This document shows, piece after piece, positions 26,078 to 32,935 of a DNA stretch of 38,003 nucleotides. The notes beneath the pieces were generated by a model. The model was not told the origin of the DNA, did no database searches, and saw nothing but the letters and a program-made list of their open reading frames with translations. The translations under genes were made by a program, and so were the position numbers. Within the stretch, counting starts at the first letter, position 1; each line of letters starts with the position of its first letter. The stretch covers positions 1-38,003 of the forward strand of contig NZ_BCNQ01000040.1 in assembly GCF_001515525.1 (NCBI RefSeq). Reading direction: 5' to 3'. Source of the DNA: Piscicoccus intestinalis NBRC 104926. Lineage in GTDB: Bacteria; Actinomycetota; Actinomycetes; Actinomycetales; Dermatophilaceae.

Positions 26078-26197
26078 GTGAACGGGACGGCACGCGCGAC
26101 GGCACGCGGGAGTGCATGCACGACGGCACGTGGGGCGCCACGAGGGACGGCACGTGGGGCGGAATACGCGATGGCACGCGGGGCGGCGCGGCGGTGA
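26078..26197 (+). CDS. 39-residue leader ORF overlapping cobL
   Basis: GTG at 26078 to TGA at 26195-26197. The peptide starts MNGTARATARGSACTTARG and is built from eight-codon units of the form TARGxxxx (24-base DNA repeat, about 26085-26190). Its stop overlaps the cobL GTG as GTGA, the coupling used by most neighbouring gene pairs here, and it follows a -10-like box by eight bases. No homologue recognised. It may be a translational leader for cobL or a chance frame created by the repeat. Confidence 0.45.
   Translation: MNGTARATARGSACTTARGAPRGTARGAEYAMARGAARR
26085..26190. repeat. 24-base tandem repeat before cobL
   Basis: Degenerate units around GACGGCACGTGGGGCG recur every 24 bases. They lie fully inside the leader ORF and keep its frame. 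Confidence 0.65.
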
Positions 26198-27570
26198 GCG
26201 GGCAGACGTCACCCAGCGAATGGCGGCGGGTGGACCTCGTCGGCATCGGCGCCGACGGGTGGGCCGGCCTGACCGACGGTGCCCGCGACGCGCTGACCTC
26301 CGCCGACGTGATCATCGGCGCCCCGCGTCAGCTCGACCTGCTGCCGACGGTCGTCTCCGCCGAACGCCTCACTTGGCCCTCGCCCCTGCCACCCGCGGTC
26401 GGGCCGCTGCTCGCCCGTCACGCCGACCGCGCGCTCGCCGTGCTGGCCTCCGGCGACCCGATGCACTACGGCATCGGCCGCCTCCTCGTGTGCCACCTCG
26501 GCGCCGACGGCCTGCGCGTGCACGCCCACCCGTCGTCGATCTCCCTCGCGTGCGCCCGCCTCGGCTGGGCCGTCGAGGACGTCGCGGTCGTCTCCGCCGT
26601 CGGCCGCGACGTGCACACGCTCGCCGCCGCGCTCTATCCCGGGCGCCGGGTGCTCGTGCTCTCGTCCGGGTCCGGCACGCCCGCGCAGGTGGCCGCGTTG
26701 CTCGCCGAATCCGGCTTCGGCGCCTCCACGCTCACGGTCCTGGGCGACCTGGGGGGCGCGCGGGAGTCGCGCTGTGGCGGCACCGCCTCCGGGTGGGGGG
26801 TGGAGCGCGAGCAGGTGCCGCCGCTCAACGTCGTCGCCATCGAGACGCGCCGCGGCGCTGCCCCGAGCGACCAGGCCGGCAGGGAGACTCCGCGGCTGCA
26901 CCTGGGAGCCGGGCTGCCCGACTCCGCGTACGAGACCGACGGGCAGCTGACGAAGTGGGAGGTGCGGGCGTTGACCCTGGCCGCGCTGGCCCCGGCGCCC
27001 GGCGAGCTGCTGTGGGACATCGGCGGTGGCACCGGCACGATCGGCATCGAATGGATGCGCGCGCACCGCTCGTGCCGCGCGATCGCCGTCGAACGTCGTG
27101 AGGACCGTGCGGCGCGTATCGAACGCAACGCCGCCGCCCTCGGCGTACCCGGCCTGCGGGTCGTGCGGGGCGCCGCGCCACAGGCACTCGACGGACTGGG
27201 GAGCGCGCCGGAGCCGGGTTCGAGCGACGTCGACGCGCCGGACGCGATCTTCGTCGGCGGCGGCCTCGGCGTCGACGGGGTCTTCGAGGCGTGTTGGCGC
27301 GCGCTGCGCCCCGGCGGCCGGTTCGTCGCGAACACCGTGACCCTGGAGTCCGAGGCGCTCCTCATCGACCTGCAGGCCCGGCTCGGGGGTCGGCTCGTGC
27401 GCCTGGAGGTCTCGCGCGCCGAGCCGATCGGCGGGTACACCGGCTGGGTGCCGGCGCGGCCCGTCACCCAGTGGAGTGTCACCAAGAGCGCCCCGGCCGC
27501 CGCCTCCGCTGGAGACCCGGTCGACGAATCGGCCGGTGAATCGGCCTCGCAGTCAGGAGAATCCGCGTGA
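26194..27570 (+). CDS. cobL: Precorrin-6Y C5,15-methyltransferase (decarboxylating), CbiE-CbiT fusion
   Basis: 458 residues. N-terminal CbiE half: VDLVGIGADGWAGLT, VIIGAPRQLDLLP, LASGDPMHYGIGRLL. C-terminal CbiT half: LWDIGGGTGTIGIEWMRAHR (SAM-binding loop) and AIFVGGGLG. It adds two methyl groups and removes a carboxylate in corrin synthesis. GTG start at 26194 inferred from the overlap with the leader ORF; no Shine-Dalgarno is visible, and the same frame is open further upstream through the 24-base repeat. The C-terminal 30 residues are Ala/Ser/Glu-rich. GTGA overlap with cobM. Confidence 0.92.
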   Translation: MSGQTSPSEWRRVDLVGIGADGWAGLTDGARDALTSADVIIGAPRQLDLLPTVVSAERLTWPSPLPPAVGPLLARHADRALAVLASGDPMHYGIGRLLVCHLGADGLRVHAHPSSISLACARLGWAVEDVAVVSAVGRDVHTLAAALYPGRRVLVLSSGSGTPAQVAALLAESGFGASTLTVLGDLGGARESRCGGTASGWGVEREQVPPLNVVAIETRRGAAPSDQAGRETPRLHLGAGLPDSAYETDGQLTKWEVRALTLAALAPAPGELLWDIGGGTGTIGIEWMRAHRSCRAIAVERREDRAARIERNAAALGVPGLRVVRGAAPQALDGLGSAPEPGSSDVDAPDAIFVGGGLGVDGVFEACWRALRPGGRFVANTVTLESEALLIDLQARLGGRLVRLEVSRAEPIGGYTGWVPARPVTQWSVTKSAPAAASAGDPVDESAGESASQSGESA

Positions 27571-28343
27571 CCGTCTACTTCATCGGAGCCGGGCCGGGGG
27601 CCGCCGACCTCATCACCGTGCGCGGTCAGCGGCTCGTGGCCACCTGCCCGGTCGTGCTCTACGCGGGCGCGCTCGTGCCGACCGAGCTGCTCGACCAGGC
27701 GGCCCCGGATGCACGGCTCGTCGACACCGCCGACCTCACGCTCGACGAGATCATCGCCGAGCTCGCGGCGGCCGACGCGCGCGGTGACGACGTGGCGCGC
27801 CTGCAGTCCGGCGACCTGTCGATCTACAGCGCGGTCGCCGAGCAGATCCGCCGGCTCGACGCGTTGGGCATCGGTTACGAGATGGTGCCCGGGGTACCGG
27901 CGTTCGCCGCGGCGGCCGCGTCGTTGGGGCACGAGCTGACGGTGCCGACCGTCGGCCAGTCGGTGGTGCTCACCCGCTACGGCAAGCGGGCCACGCCGAT
28001 GCCGGCGGGGGAGAGCCTCGAGGCCTTCGCGGCGACCGGCGCGCTGCAGGTGCTGCATCTGGGCACCCAGGCCGTGGCGGAGATCGCCGAACGGCTCACC
28101 CCGCATTACGGACCCGACTGCCCCGCCGCCGTCGTCGCGTACGCCAGCCAGCCGCGGGAGGTCGTGCTGCGAGGCACCCTCGCCGACATCGCCGGGCAGG
28201 TGCACGCCGCCGGGCTGCGGCGTAGCGCGGTCATCCTCGTCGGCCGGGTGCTCGGCGCCGAGGGCTTTCCCGACTCCCACCTCTACTCCGCCCTGCGCGA
28301 GCGGCACGACTGCCGGGCGGACGGCGCCGACGGGACACCCTGA
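27567..28343 (+). CDS. cobM: Precorrin-4 C11-methyltransferase
   Basis: 258 residues, tetrapyrrole methylase fold. YFIGAGPGAADLITVRG is the SAM-binding start, LQSGDLSIYSAVAEQI the second motif, and VPGVPAFAAAAASLGHELTVP the substrate loop; TRYGKRATPMP is typical of CobM/CbiF. AGGAGA at 27555-27560 precedes the GTG, which overlaps cobL. The last four codons and the stop (Asp-Gly-Thr-Pro) are supplied by the first unit of the second 19-bp array, so that array borders directly on the gene. Confidence 0.94.
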   Translation: MTVYFIGAGPGAADLITVRGQRLVATCPVVLYAGALVPTELLDQAAPDARLVDTADLTLDEIIAELAAADARGDDVARLQSGDLSIYSAVAEQIRRLDALGIGYEMVPGVPAFAAAAASLGHELTVPTVGQSVVLTRYGKRATPMPAGESLEAFAATGALQVLHLGTQAVAEIAERLTPHYGPDCPAAVVAYASQPREVVLRGTLADIAGQVHAAGLRRSAVILVGRVLGAEGFPDSHLYSALRERHDCRADGADGTP

Positions 28344-28510
28344 GCCCGACAGGACACCCCGAGCCTGACGGGACACCTCGAGCCCGACAGGACACCTCAA
28401 ACCCGACAGGGCACCTCGACGTCGACGGGACACCCGCGATCGCAGGTGTTCAGTTCAGCCGAGGGCGTTCAGTTTCGTGTCGGGTGTCCAGTGATTCCGA
28501 GGGCGCTCAG
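28329..28510. repeat. Mirror-symmetric 19-bp box array, copy 2
   Basis: Six left boxes (CGGGACACC or CAGGACACC) start at 28331, 28350, 28369, 28388, 28407 and 28426. GCGATCGC follows at 28436-28443, ten bases after the last box start, as in copy 1. Four inverted boxes (AGGTGTTCAG, GGGCGTTCAG, GGGTGTCCAG, GGGCGCTCAG) start at 28444, 28463, 28482 and 28501. Every step is 19 bases and the boxes nearest the centre are exact mirror images in position. Spacers between boxes are not conserved, so the boxes themselves appear to be selected. Confidence 0.9.
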
Positions 28511-28539
28511 TTTCGTGGCAGGGTTCGGTGCCGTCGCGC

Positions 28540-28623
28540 GGATTCGGTGCGGCGGCTTCGGTGCGGCGCCCCCGGTGCGGCGGCTTAGGTGCGGCGGATT
28601 CGGTGCGGCGGCTTCGGTGCGGC
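28540..28623. repeat. 14-base tandem repeat between cobM and cbiD
   Basis: Six contiguous 14-base units close to GGCTTCGGTGCGGC, starting at 28540. Noncoding spacer between convergent genes and right after the 19-bp array; together they fill the 322-base gap. Confidence 0.8.
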
Positions 28624-28665
28624 GGCCCGGGCCCGGCGTCAACGGCCGGGCGGGCCGGAACTGCC

Positions 28666-29901
28666 TCAGCTGCGGCCGACGATCGTGCCGCCGCGGTCGA
28701 TGCACACGACGTCGACGGTGACGGGTGCGTCGCCGAGCACGGCATGAGCCTGGTCGCGGGCGGTGCGGGCGACGGCGTCGCCCAAGGCCACGTCCGCGGC
28801 CTGGGCGAGCTGCAACGCACCCAGGCCGGTCGTCGAGGCCTCGATCGCGGCGACGAGCTCGGCGTCGCCGCCCGCCTCCCGGGCCAGCGACGCCAGCAGC
28901 GGCAGGTCGACCTGGGAGCGGCCGGAGTGCAGGTCGAGGTGCCCGGCCGCGAGCTTGCTGAGTTTCGCGAATCCGCCGCAGATCGTCAGCCGATCCACCG
29001 GGTGTCGCCGCAGGTGCTTGAGCACCGCCCCCGCGAAGTCGCCCATGTCGAGCAGGCTCGTCTCCGGCAGTCCGTACAGCTGGGTGATCACCCGCTCCGA
29101 GGTGGAGCCGGTGCAGCCCGCGACGTGGGTGTGCCCCAGCGCCCGCGCCACATCGATCCCGCGGTGGATCGAATCGATCCACGCCGCACACGAATACGGC
29201 ACCACGACGCCGGTCGTGCCGAGGATGGACAGCCCGCCGAGGATCCCGAGCCGCGGGTTCCACGTCTGCTCCGCGATCCGCGCCCCGTCGTCGACGCCGA
29301 CGGCCACGACGACGTCCGGCTCCGCCCGGTGCTCGGCCGCCACCCGCTGCAGGTGCTCGGTGATGAACCGGCGCGGCACCGGGTTGATCGCCGGCTCGCC
29401 GACCGGCAGCGGCAGGCCGGGCAGTGTCACGGTGCCCACCCCGTCTCCGGCCTCGAAGACCACCCCGGAGCCGGGCTCGCCGGGCCGCACGACGACCCGG
29501 ATCACGGCGCCGTGCGTGACGTCGGGATCGTCGCCGGCGTCCTTCGTCACCGCCGCCATCGCCCAGGCCGCGTCGCCCGCCTCGCCCCCCTCGCCGCCGT
29601 CGCCCGTGCCGAGCTCTTCAGCGGTGAGCGCGAACGCGGGCGTGCGGCCCTTCGGCAGCGTGATCGTCACCGGGTCGGGAAACTCGCCCGTCAGCAGCGC
29701 CGTGTAGGCGCTCGTCGCCGCCGCGGTGGCGCAGGCGCCGGTGGTCCAGCCGGGCCGCAGGCCGGTGTGCTCGAGCTGAGCTGACCGGCCACCCCGGCCA
29801 CCCCGGCCACCCGTGCCAGGGCTTGTCGATTGCTCCACTGCGCCAACCGAATCCGTGACCGACTCGGAATTGGCGTCGTCGGCGTGTGCGGGCGATATCA
29901 C
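28666..29901 (-). CDS. cbiD: Cobalt-precorrin-5B (C1)-methyltransferase CbiD
   Basis: 411 residues. After a ~45-residue Gly/Ser-rich leader comes LRPGWTTGACATAAATSAYTALL, the CbiD signature, then NPVPRRFI and WNPRLGILGGLSILGTTGVVVPYS and VAGCTGSTSE. CbiD adds the C1 methyl and releases the C2 unit in the anaerobic pathway, where aerobic organisms use CobF. It lies opposite cobL/cobM. GTG start at 29901 gives a long leader; an internal start near residue 43 cannot be excluded. Confidence 0.9.
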   Translation of the reverse strand: MISPAHADDANSESVTDSVGAVEQSTSPGTGGRGGRGGRSAQLEHTGLRPGWTTGACATAAATSAYTALLTGEFPDPVTITLPKGRTPAFALTAEELGTGDGGEGGEAGDAAWAMAAVTKDAGDDPDVTHGAVIRVVVRPGEPGSGVVFEAGDGVGTVTLPGLPLPVGEPAINPVPRRFITEHLQRVAAEHRAEPDVVVAVGVDDGARIAEQTWNPRLGILGGLSILGTTGVVVPYSCAAWIDSIHRGIDVARALGHTHVAGCTGSTSERVITQLYGLPETSLLDMGDFAGAVLKHLRRHPVDRLTICGGFAKLSKLAAGHLDLHSGRSQVDLPLLASLAREAGGDAELVAAIEASTTGLGALQLAQAADVALGDAVARTARDQAHAVLGDAPVTVDVVCIDRGGTIVGRS

Positions 29902-30062
29902 GACGTCATCGTGTCACCATCGCCGTGGCAGCATCCGGGGGGCACGGGGGCACGTGAGCCGGCTCGGCTGACGTGCGGGGGGCACGCGTGAGCGCCGCCA
30001 CCCGCACACCGGGGCCGACCCAGAACACGGCGGCCCTGACGACCCGACGATCCGACAGCGCA

Positions 30063-30079
30063 CGCGGACCACGTCCGCG
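30063..30079. promoter_or_regulatory. Palindrome upstream of the M14 peptidase gene
   Basis: CGCGGAC-CAC-GTCCGCG, perfect seven-base arms, 46 bases before the ATG. Candidate operator; nothing else recognised in the 223-base gap. Confidence 0.35.
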
Positions 30080-30124
30080 CGCCGTCACGCAGCCACCGAC
30101 GGCAACCCCGAAGGACGAACGCCG

Positions 30125-31294
30125 ATGACCCCTGCCCGAAACCCCCTGATCGCCGCCCCCACGAGACGCCCCACGCCGGACGGTCCGAGCCGAACGCGGA
30201 GCCAGACCCGGCGCGACGCCTCGGTCGCCCGCCGCCTCGCCACGGTCCTGACCGCCGTGACCAGCGCTGGCGCGCTCCTGGTCACCGGTGGAGCCGCGCA
30301 GGCCGCCCAAGCCCAGCCCGCGCAGGTCGCTCAGAGCGCGTCGGCCGCCGCCGCGGCGACCCAGCCGGCTCAGCAGGCACCGAGCGCCCCGACCGCACCC
30401 GCCGACACCCGGGTCGGCGGCACCACCGTCGCGCGCGCCGGCAGCGTCGGGGCGATCGTGTCCTCGATCGACCGGGCGCTGCGCGCCTCGGAGATCCGCA
30501 ACTTCGGCAAGCCGACCCGCACCGGCGCGGTCGCCGTGCACTTCGGGCCGCAGACGCAGGACCGGGTCAAGTCGTTCCAGCGGCGCAACAAGCTGCCGGT
30601 CACCGGCGTCGTCGACGAGCGCACCTACAACCTGCTGCGGCCCGCGACGAAGCTGACGCGCGGCCTGAACACCGTCGGCCGATCCGTGCAGGGCCGCGCC
30701 ATCCAGGTGCGGGTCGTCGGCAACCTCGCCACCGCCAAGCGCCGGGTGTTGCTCATGGGCTGCGTGCACGGCAACGAGTGCGAGGGCGTGCCGGTGCTGC
30801 GCTCCATCGCGAACTCCACGCCCCCGGCCGGCGTCGCGTACGTGATCTTCACCTACCCCAACCCCGACGGCCGCACCGCCGGCACCCGCGGCAACGCCCG
30901 CGGAGTCGACCTCAACCGCAACGCGATCGGCTGGCAGCCCGCCTCCGCCCGAGGCAACCCCTACTACCCGGGCACCGGTCCGCTCTCGGAGCCGGAGTCG
31001 GTGGCGATCCACGACGTCTTCCGCGCCGCCCGCCCGACGGCGTTCATGTCGTTCCACCAGGCGCTGCGCTGCATCGACTTCTCCGGCCGCGGCAAACAGT
31101 GGGCGGGCACCTACGCCCGGATCTCCGGCCTGCCCGTCAAGGAGCTGTCCGCGTACCGCGGCAGCATCGGCACCTGGGTCGGCAACCGCTACCCGAGCAT
31201 GGTCTCGCTGACCGTCGAGCTGCCCCGGCCCGTGCCGGCGTGGATGATCGACAGCAACATCGCCGCGGTCAAGCGCGTCGCCACCCGGCACTGA
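30125..31294 (+). CDS. Secreted M14 zinc carboxypeptidase (MpaA-like) with peptidoglycan-binding domain
   Basis: 389 residues. Long basic N-region then a hydrophobic stretch (ATVLTAVTSAGALLVTGGAAQA, ~39-60) form an export signal. An Ala/Pro/Gln-rich linker leads to a peptidoglycan-binding domain (~105-172, with FGPQTQDRVKSFQRRNKLPVTGVVDERTY). The M14 domain shows zinc ligands His215 and Glu218 (VHGNE) and His311 (FHQAL), the substrate pocket DLNRN (262-266), and catalytic Glu365 (TVELP). Such enzymes trim peptidoglycan stem peptides. GAAGGA about nine bases before the ATG. A strong bidirectional hairpin follows. Confidence 0.9.
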   Translation: MTPARNPLIAAPTRRPTPDGPSRTRSQTRRDASVARRLATVLTAVTSAGALLVTGGAAQAAQAQPAQVAQSASAAAAATQPAQQAPSAPTAPADTRVGGTTVARAGSVGAIVSSIDRALRASEIRNFGKPTRTGAVAVHFGPQTQDRVKSFQRRNKLPVTGVVDERTYNLLRPATKLTRGLNTVGRSVQGRAIQVRVVGNLATAKRRVLLMGCVHGNECEGVPVLRSIANSTPPAGVAYVIFTYPNPDGRTAGTRGNARGVDLNRNAIGWQPASARGNPYYPGTGPLSEPESVAIHDVFRAARPTAFMSFHQALRCIDFSGRGKQWAGTYARISGLPVKELSAYRGSIGTWVGNRYPSMVSLTVELPRPVPAWMIDSNIAAVKRVATRH

Positions 31295-31298
31295 GCCC

Positions 31299-31334
31299 GG
31301 GGGCGCGCACCGCGGCGAAACGGTGCGCGCCCCC
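31299..31334. terminator. Bidirectional terminator hairpin
   Basis: Perfect 14-base stem GGGGGCGCGCACCG / CGGTGCGCGCCCCC with an eight-base loop, between two convergent genes. No T-run. Confidence 0.8.
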
Positions 31335-31360
31335 GTGACCGTGTCGTCGGCGACGCCGGC

Positions 31361-31606
31361 TCAGTGCCAGCGCGACCAGGCGGCCTGTTTGGTGGTGCCG
31401 GCCTGCTCGGCGACCCGGCTCCAGGAGCCGCTGGCGGCGAGGTTGCGGGCCGACTCACCGATCGCCAGGCCGAGTTGCTCGCTGAGCGCGAGCAGCTCGC
31501 GGAAGGCGTTCGGGTCGGTGCTCGCCGCGAGCGCGGCCACCCGCGCGCGGATCTCTTGCGCCGCGCGCTCGACGTCGGCGCCGGTCAGTGGTTCTGCCTC
31601 ACCCAT
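31361..31606 (-). CDS. Small helix-turn-helix-like protein
   Basis: 81 residues, mostly helical and charged. The C-terminus SWSRVAEQAGTTKQAAWSRW looks like a compact helix-turn-helix (a W-S-x-VAEQAG turn followed by a TTKQAAW recognition helix), a pattern seen in short actinobacterial proteins. It follows the C45 gene on the same strand; its ATG at 31606 overlaps the C45 stop by 22 bases, and GAGG seven bases upstream can serve as ribosome site. It may regulate the divergent promoter region, but this is a guess. Confidence 0.6.
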   Translation of the reverse strand: MGEAEPLTGADVERAAQEIRARVAALAASTDPNAFRELLALSEQLGLAIGESARNLAASGSWSRVAEQAGTTKQAAWSRWH

Positions 31607-32859
31607 ACCTCGACCTCGGCCTCCCCGTCATCGAATCCGCGGCGCCACGTGGCGTCCGGCCAATGGTAGGTGAGGGTGCCCTCCGCCGGGCGGTACTCGG
31701 CCGTGTAGAGGGTGCCGAAGCCGCGGGCGTAGTCCTGCCGGCGCACCGGCTCCCGGGTGAAGCGGGCCACCTGCTCGTCGGCCGGCTCGTCGAGCGCGCC
31801 CAACAGCAGGTCCTGACGCTCCTTGCTCTCCAGGGGGCCGGCGACGTCGGGGCGCTCGACGGCGCCCAGGCGGTGGTTGGTCGTCACCCTCAGATCGGAG
31901 ACCTCCGGTTCGCGCCCGGGGCCGACGAAGACGGCGGCGTGCGCCCCGTGGGTGTCGAGCAGCGCGAGGTTGTACGACTGGGCGACCGGCAGGCGCTTTA
32001 GCGCCGCGATCGCCTCCGGCACGGTCGCGCACGTCTCGAGCAGGTAGCGCACGACGAGCGGCACCGCGAACCCGGCGGGGGCGTCCGGGCCGGTCGGCAG
32101 GCCGCCGTACGTGAGGCTGACCGTCAGGCCGTCCTCGTTCATGCCGTCGACCAGGCCCCACAGCAGGTCGGAGGTGCCGATGACCTTGCGGCGGCCGGAG
32201 TAGTTCGTCGAGGCGACGACGCCCTCGAACAGGTTCGGGTCGTAGTCGTAGTTGCGCACGAGCCGGGGGCTCTCGCCGGTGATGACGACCTGTGAGCAGC
32301 CGGTTGCGAACAACGGCAGGTGCCACATCGTCAGCAGCCGCGCCGCCACCGGGTCGTGACCCGTGCGGGCGACGAGGGCCAGCCAGGTGTCGACGAGCTC
32401 GGGCATGTGCTCGCGGAGCCGGGCCTCGGCCTCCGCGAGCGTCGGCCGGGCCTCCCAGCCCTGGCTGAGGTACCACGCGCGGTACGCCGGCCACGTCGCC
32501 TGGAACAGCGCGCGCCAGCGCTCGCCCGGGGTGTCTTCGCGGTAACCGACGAACGCGAGCCGCCGGTCCGGGGCCTGCGTTGCGCTCGTTGCGCTCGTTG
32601 CGCTCGATGCGCTCGGGGAAGCAGGGGCGCTGGGGGAGGCGGGCGCACTCGCGTCGGCGGCCGTCCACCGCGGGGAGGCGTGGCCCTCCCAGCGCTCGCC
32701 CCACGGGTCCGGGCAGGCCCGGATGTCGGAGGCGGCGCGGTCGCGAGCCGGGGCCGAGGCCGCGGAGCCGAGCGCGGCCCACTGCAGGCCGTAGCGGATC
32801 CACCCCTGCCAGTCGTCGTTCCTGGTCGGGGGAGTGGGCTGCATCGTCAAGATGTTCAT
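31585..32859 (-). CDS. C45-family (acyl-CoA:isopenicillin acyltransferase-like) Ntn hydrolase
   Basis: 424 residues. ATGCSQVVITGESPRLVRNYDYDPNLFEG contains the probable autoproteolytic nucleophile Cys188 (GCSQ) followed by the RNYDYD element seen in C45/linear amide hydrolases. Later GLVDGMNEDGLTVSLTYGG and NLALLDTHGAHAAVFVG and TTNH are typical of the same fold. Such proteins self-cleave before the Cys and then hydrolyse or transfer acyl amides. The N-terminal ~95 residues include an Ala/Ser/Pro stretch with a nine-base DNA repeat (four TTGCGCTCG-like units from 32580). ATG at 32859 sits directly after promoter elements, so it may be leaderless. Confidence 0.82.
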   Translation of the reverse strand: MNILTMQPTPPTRNDDWQGWIRYGLQWAALGSAASAPARDRAASDIRACPDPWGERWEGHASPRWTAADASAPASPSAPASPSASSATSATSATQAPDRRLAFVGYREDTPGERWRALFQATWPAYRAWYLSQGWEARPTLAEAEARLREHMPELVDTWLALVARTGHDPVAARLLTMWHLPLFATGCSQVVITGESPRLVRNYDYDPNLFEGVVASTNYSGRRKVIGTSDLLWGLVDGMNEDGLTVSLTYGGLPTGPDAPAGFAVPLVVRYLLETCATVPEAIAALKRLPVAQSYNLALLDTHGAHAAVFVGPGREPEVSDLRVTTNHRLGAVERPDVAGPLESKERQDLLLGALDEPADEQVARFTREPVRRQDYARGFGTLYTAEYRPAEGTLTYHWPDATWRRGFDDGEAEVEVWVRQNH

Positions 32860-32909
32860 GACGTCAATTGTTACTTGACGACGGGCGGATCGTCAAATGT
32901 GACTTGACG
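32845..32909. promoter_or_regulatory. Three tandem CGTCAA-N7-TTGACG operators
   Basis: Copy 2 CGTCAATTGTTACTTGACG (32862-32880) and copy 3 CGTCAAATGTGACTTGACG (32891-32909) have perfect six-base arms. A third, CGTCAA-N7-ATGACG (32845-32863), has one mismatch and overlaps the C45 start codon. They lie between two divergently transcribed genes and cover the C45 promoter. Confidence 0.85.
32868..32896 (-). promoter_or_regulatory. Promoter of the C45 gene
   Basis: On the minus strand: TTGACG (32896-32891), 17-base spacer, TAACAA (32873-32868), then eight bases to the ATG at 32859. The -35 is an arm of one palindrome and the -10 lies inside another, so a bound regulator would block it. Confidence 0.65.
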
Positions 32910-32922
32910 GATGAGGGCGGCA

Positions 32923-32928
32923 TAGCAT
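32923..32928 (+). promoter_or_regulatory. Candidate -10 box of the first NylB-like gene (leaderless)
   Basis: TAGCAT, seven bases before the ATG, no Shine-Dalgarno; no well-spaced -35. It lies 13 bases beyond the nearest operator palindrome. Confidence 0.5.
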
Positions 32929-32935
32929 TTCCCGC

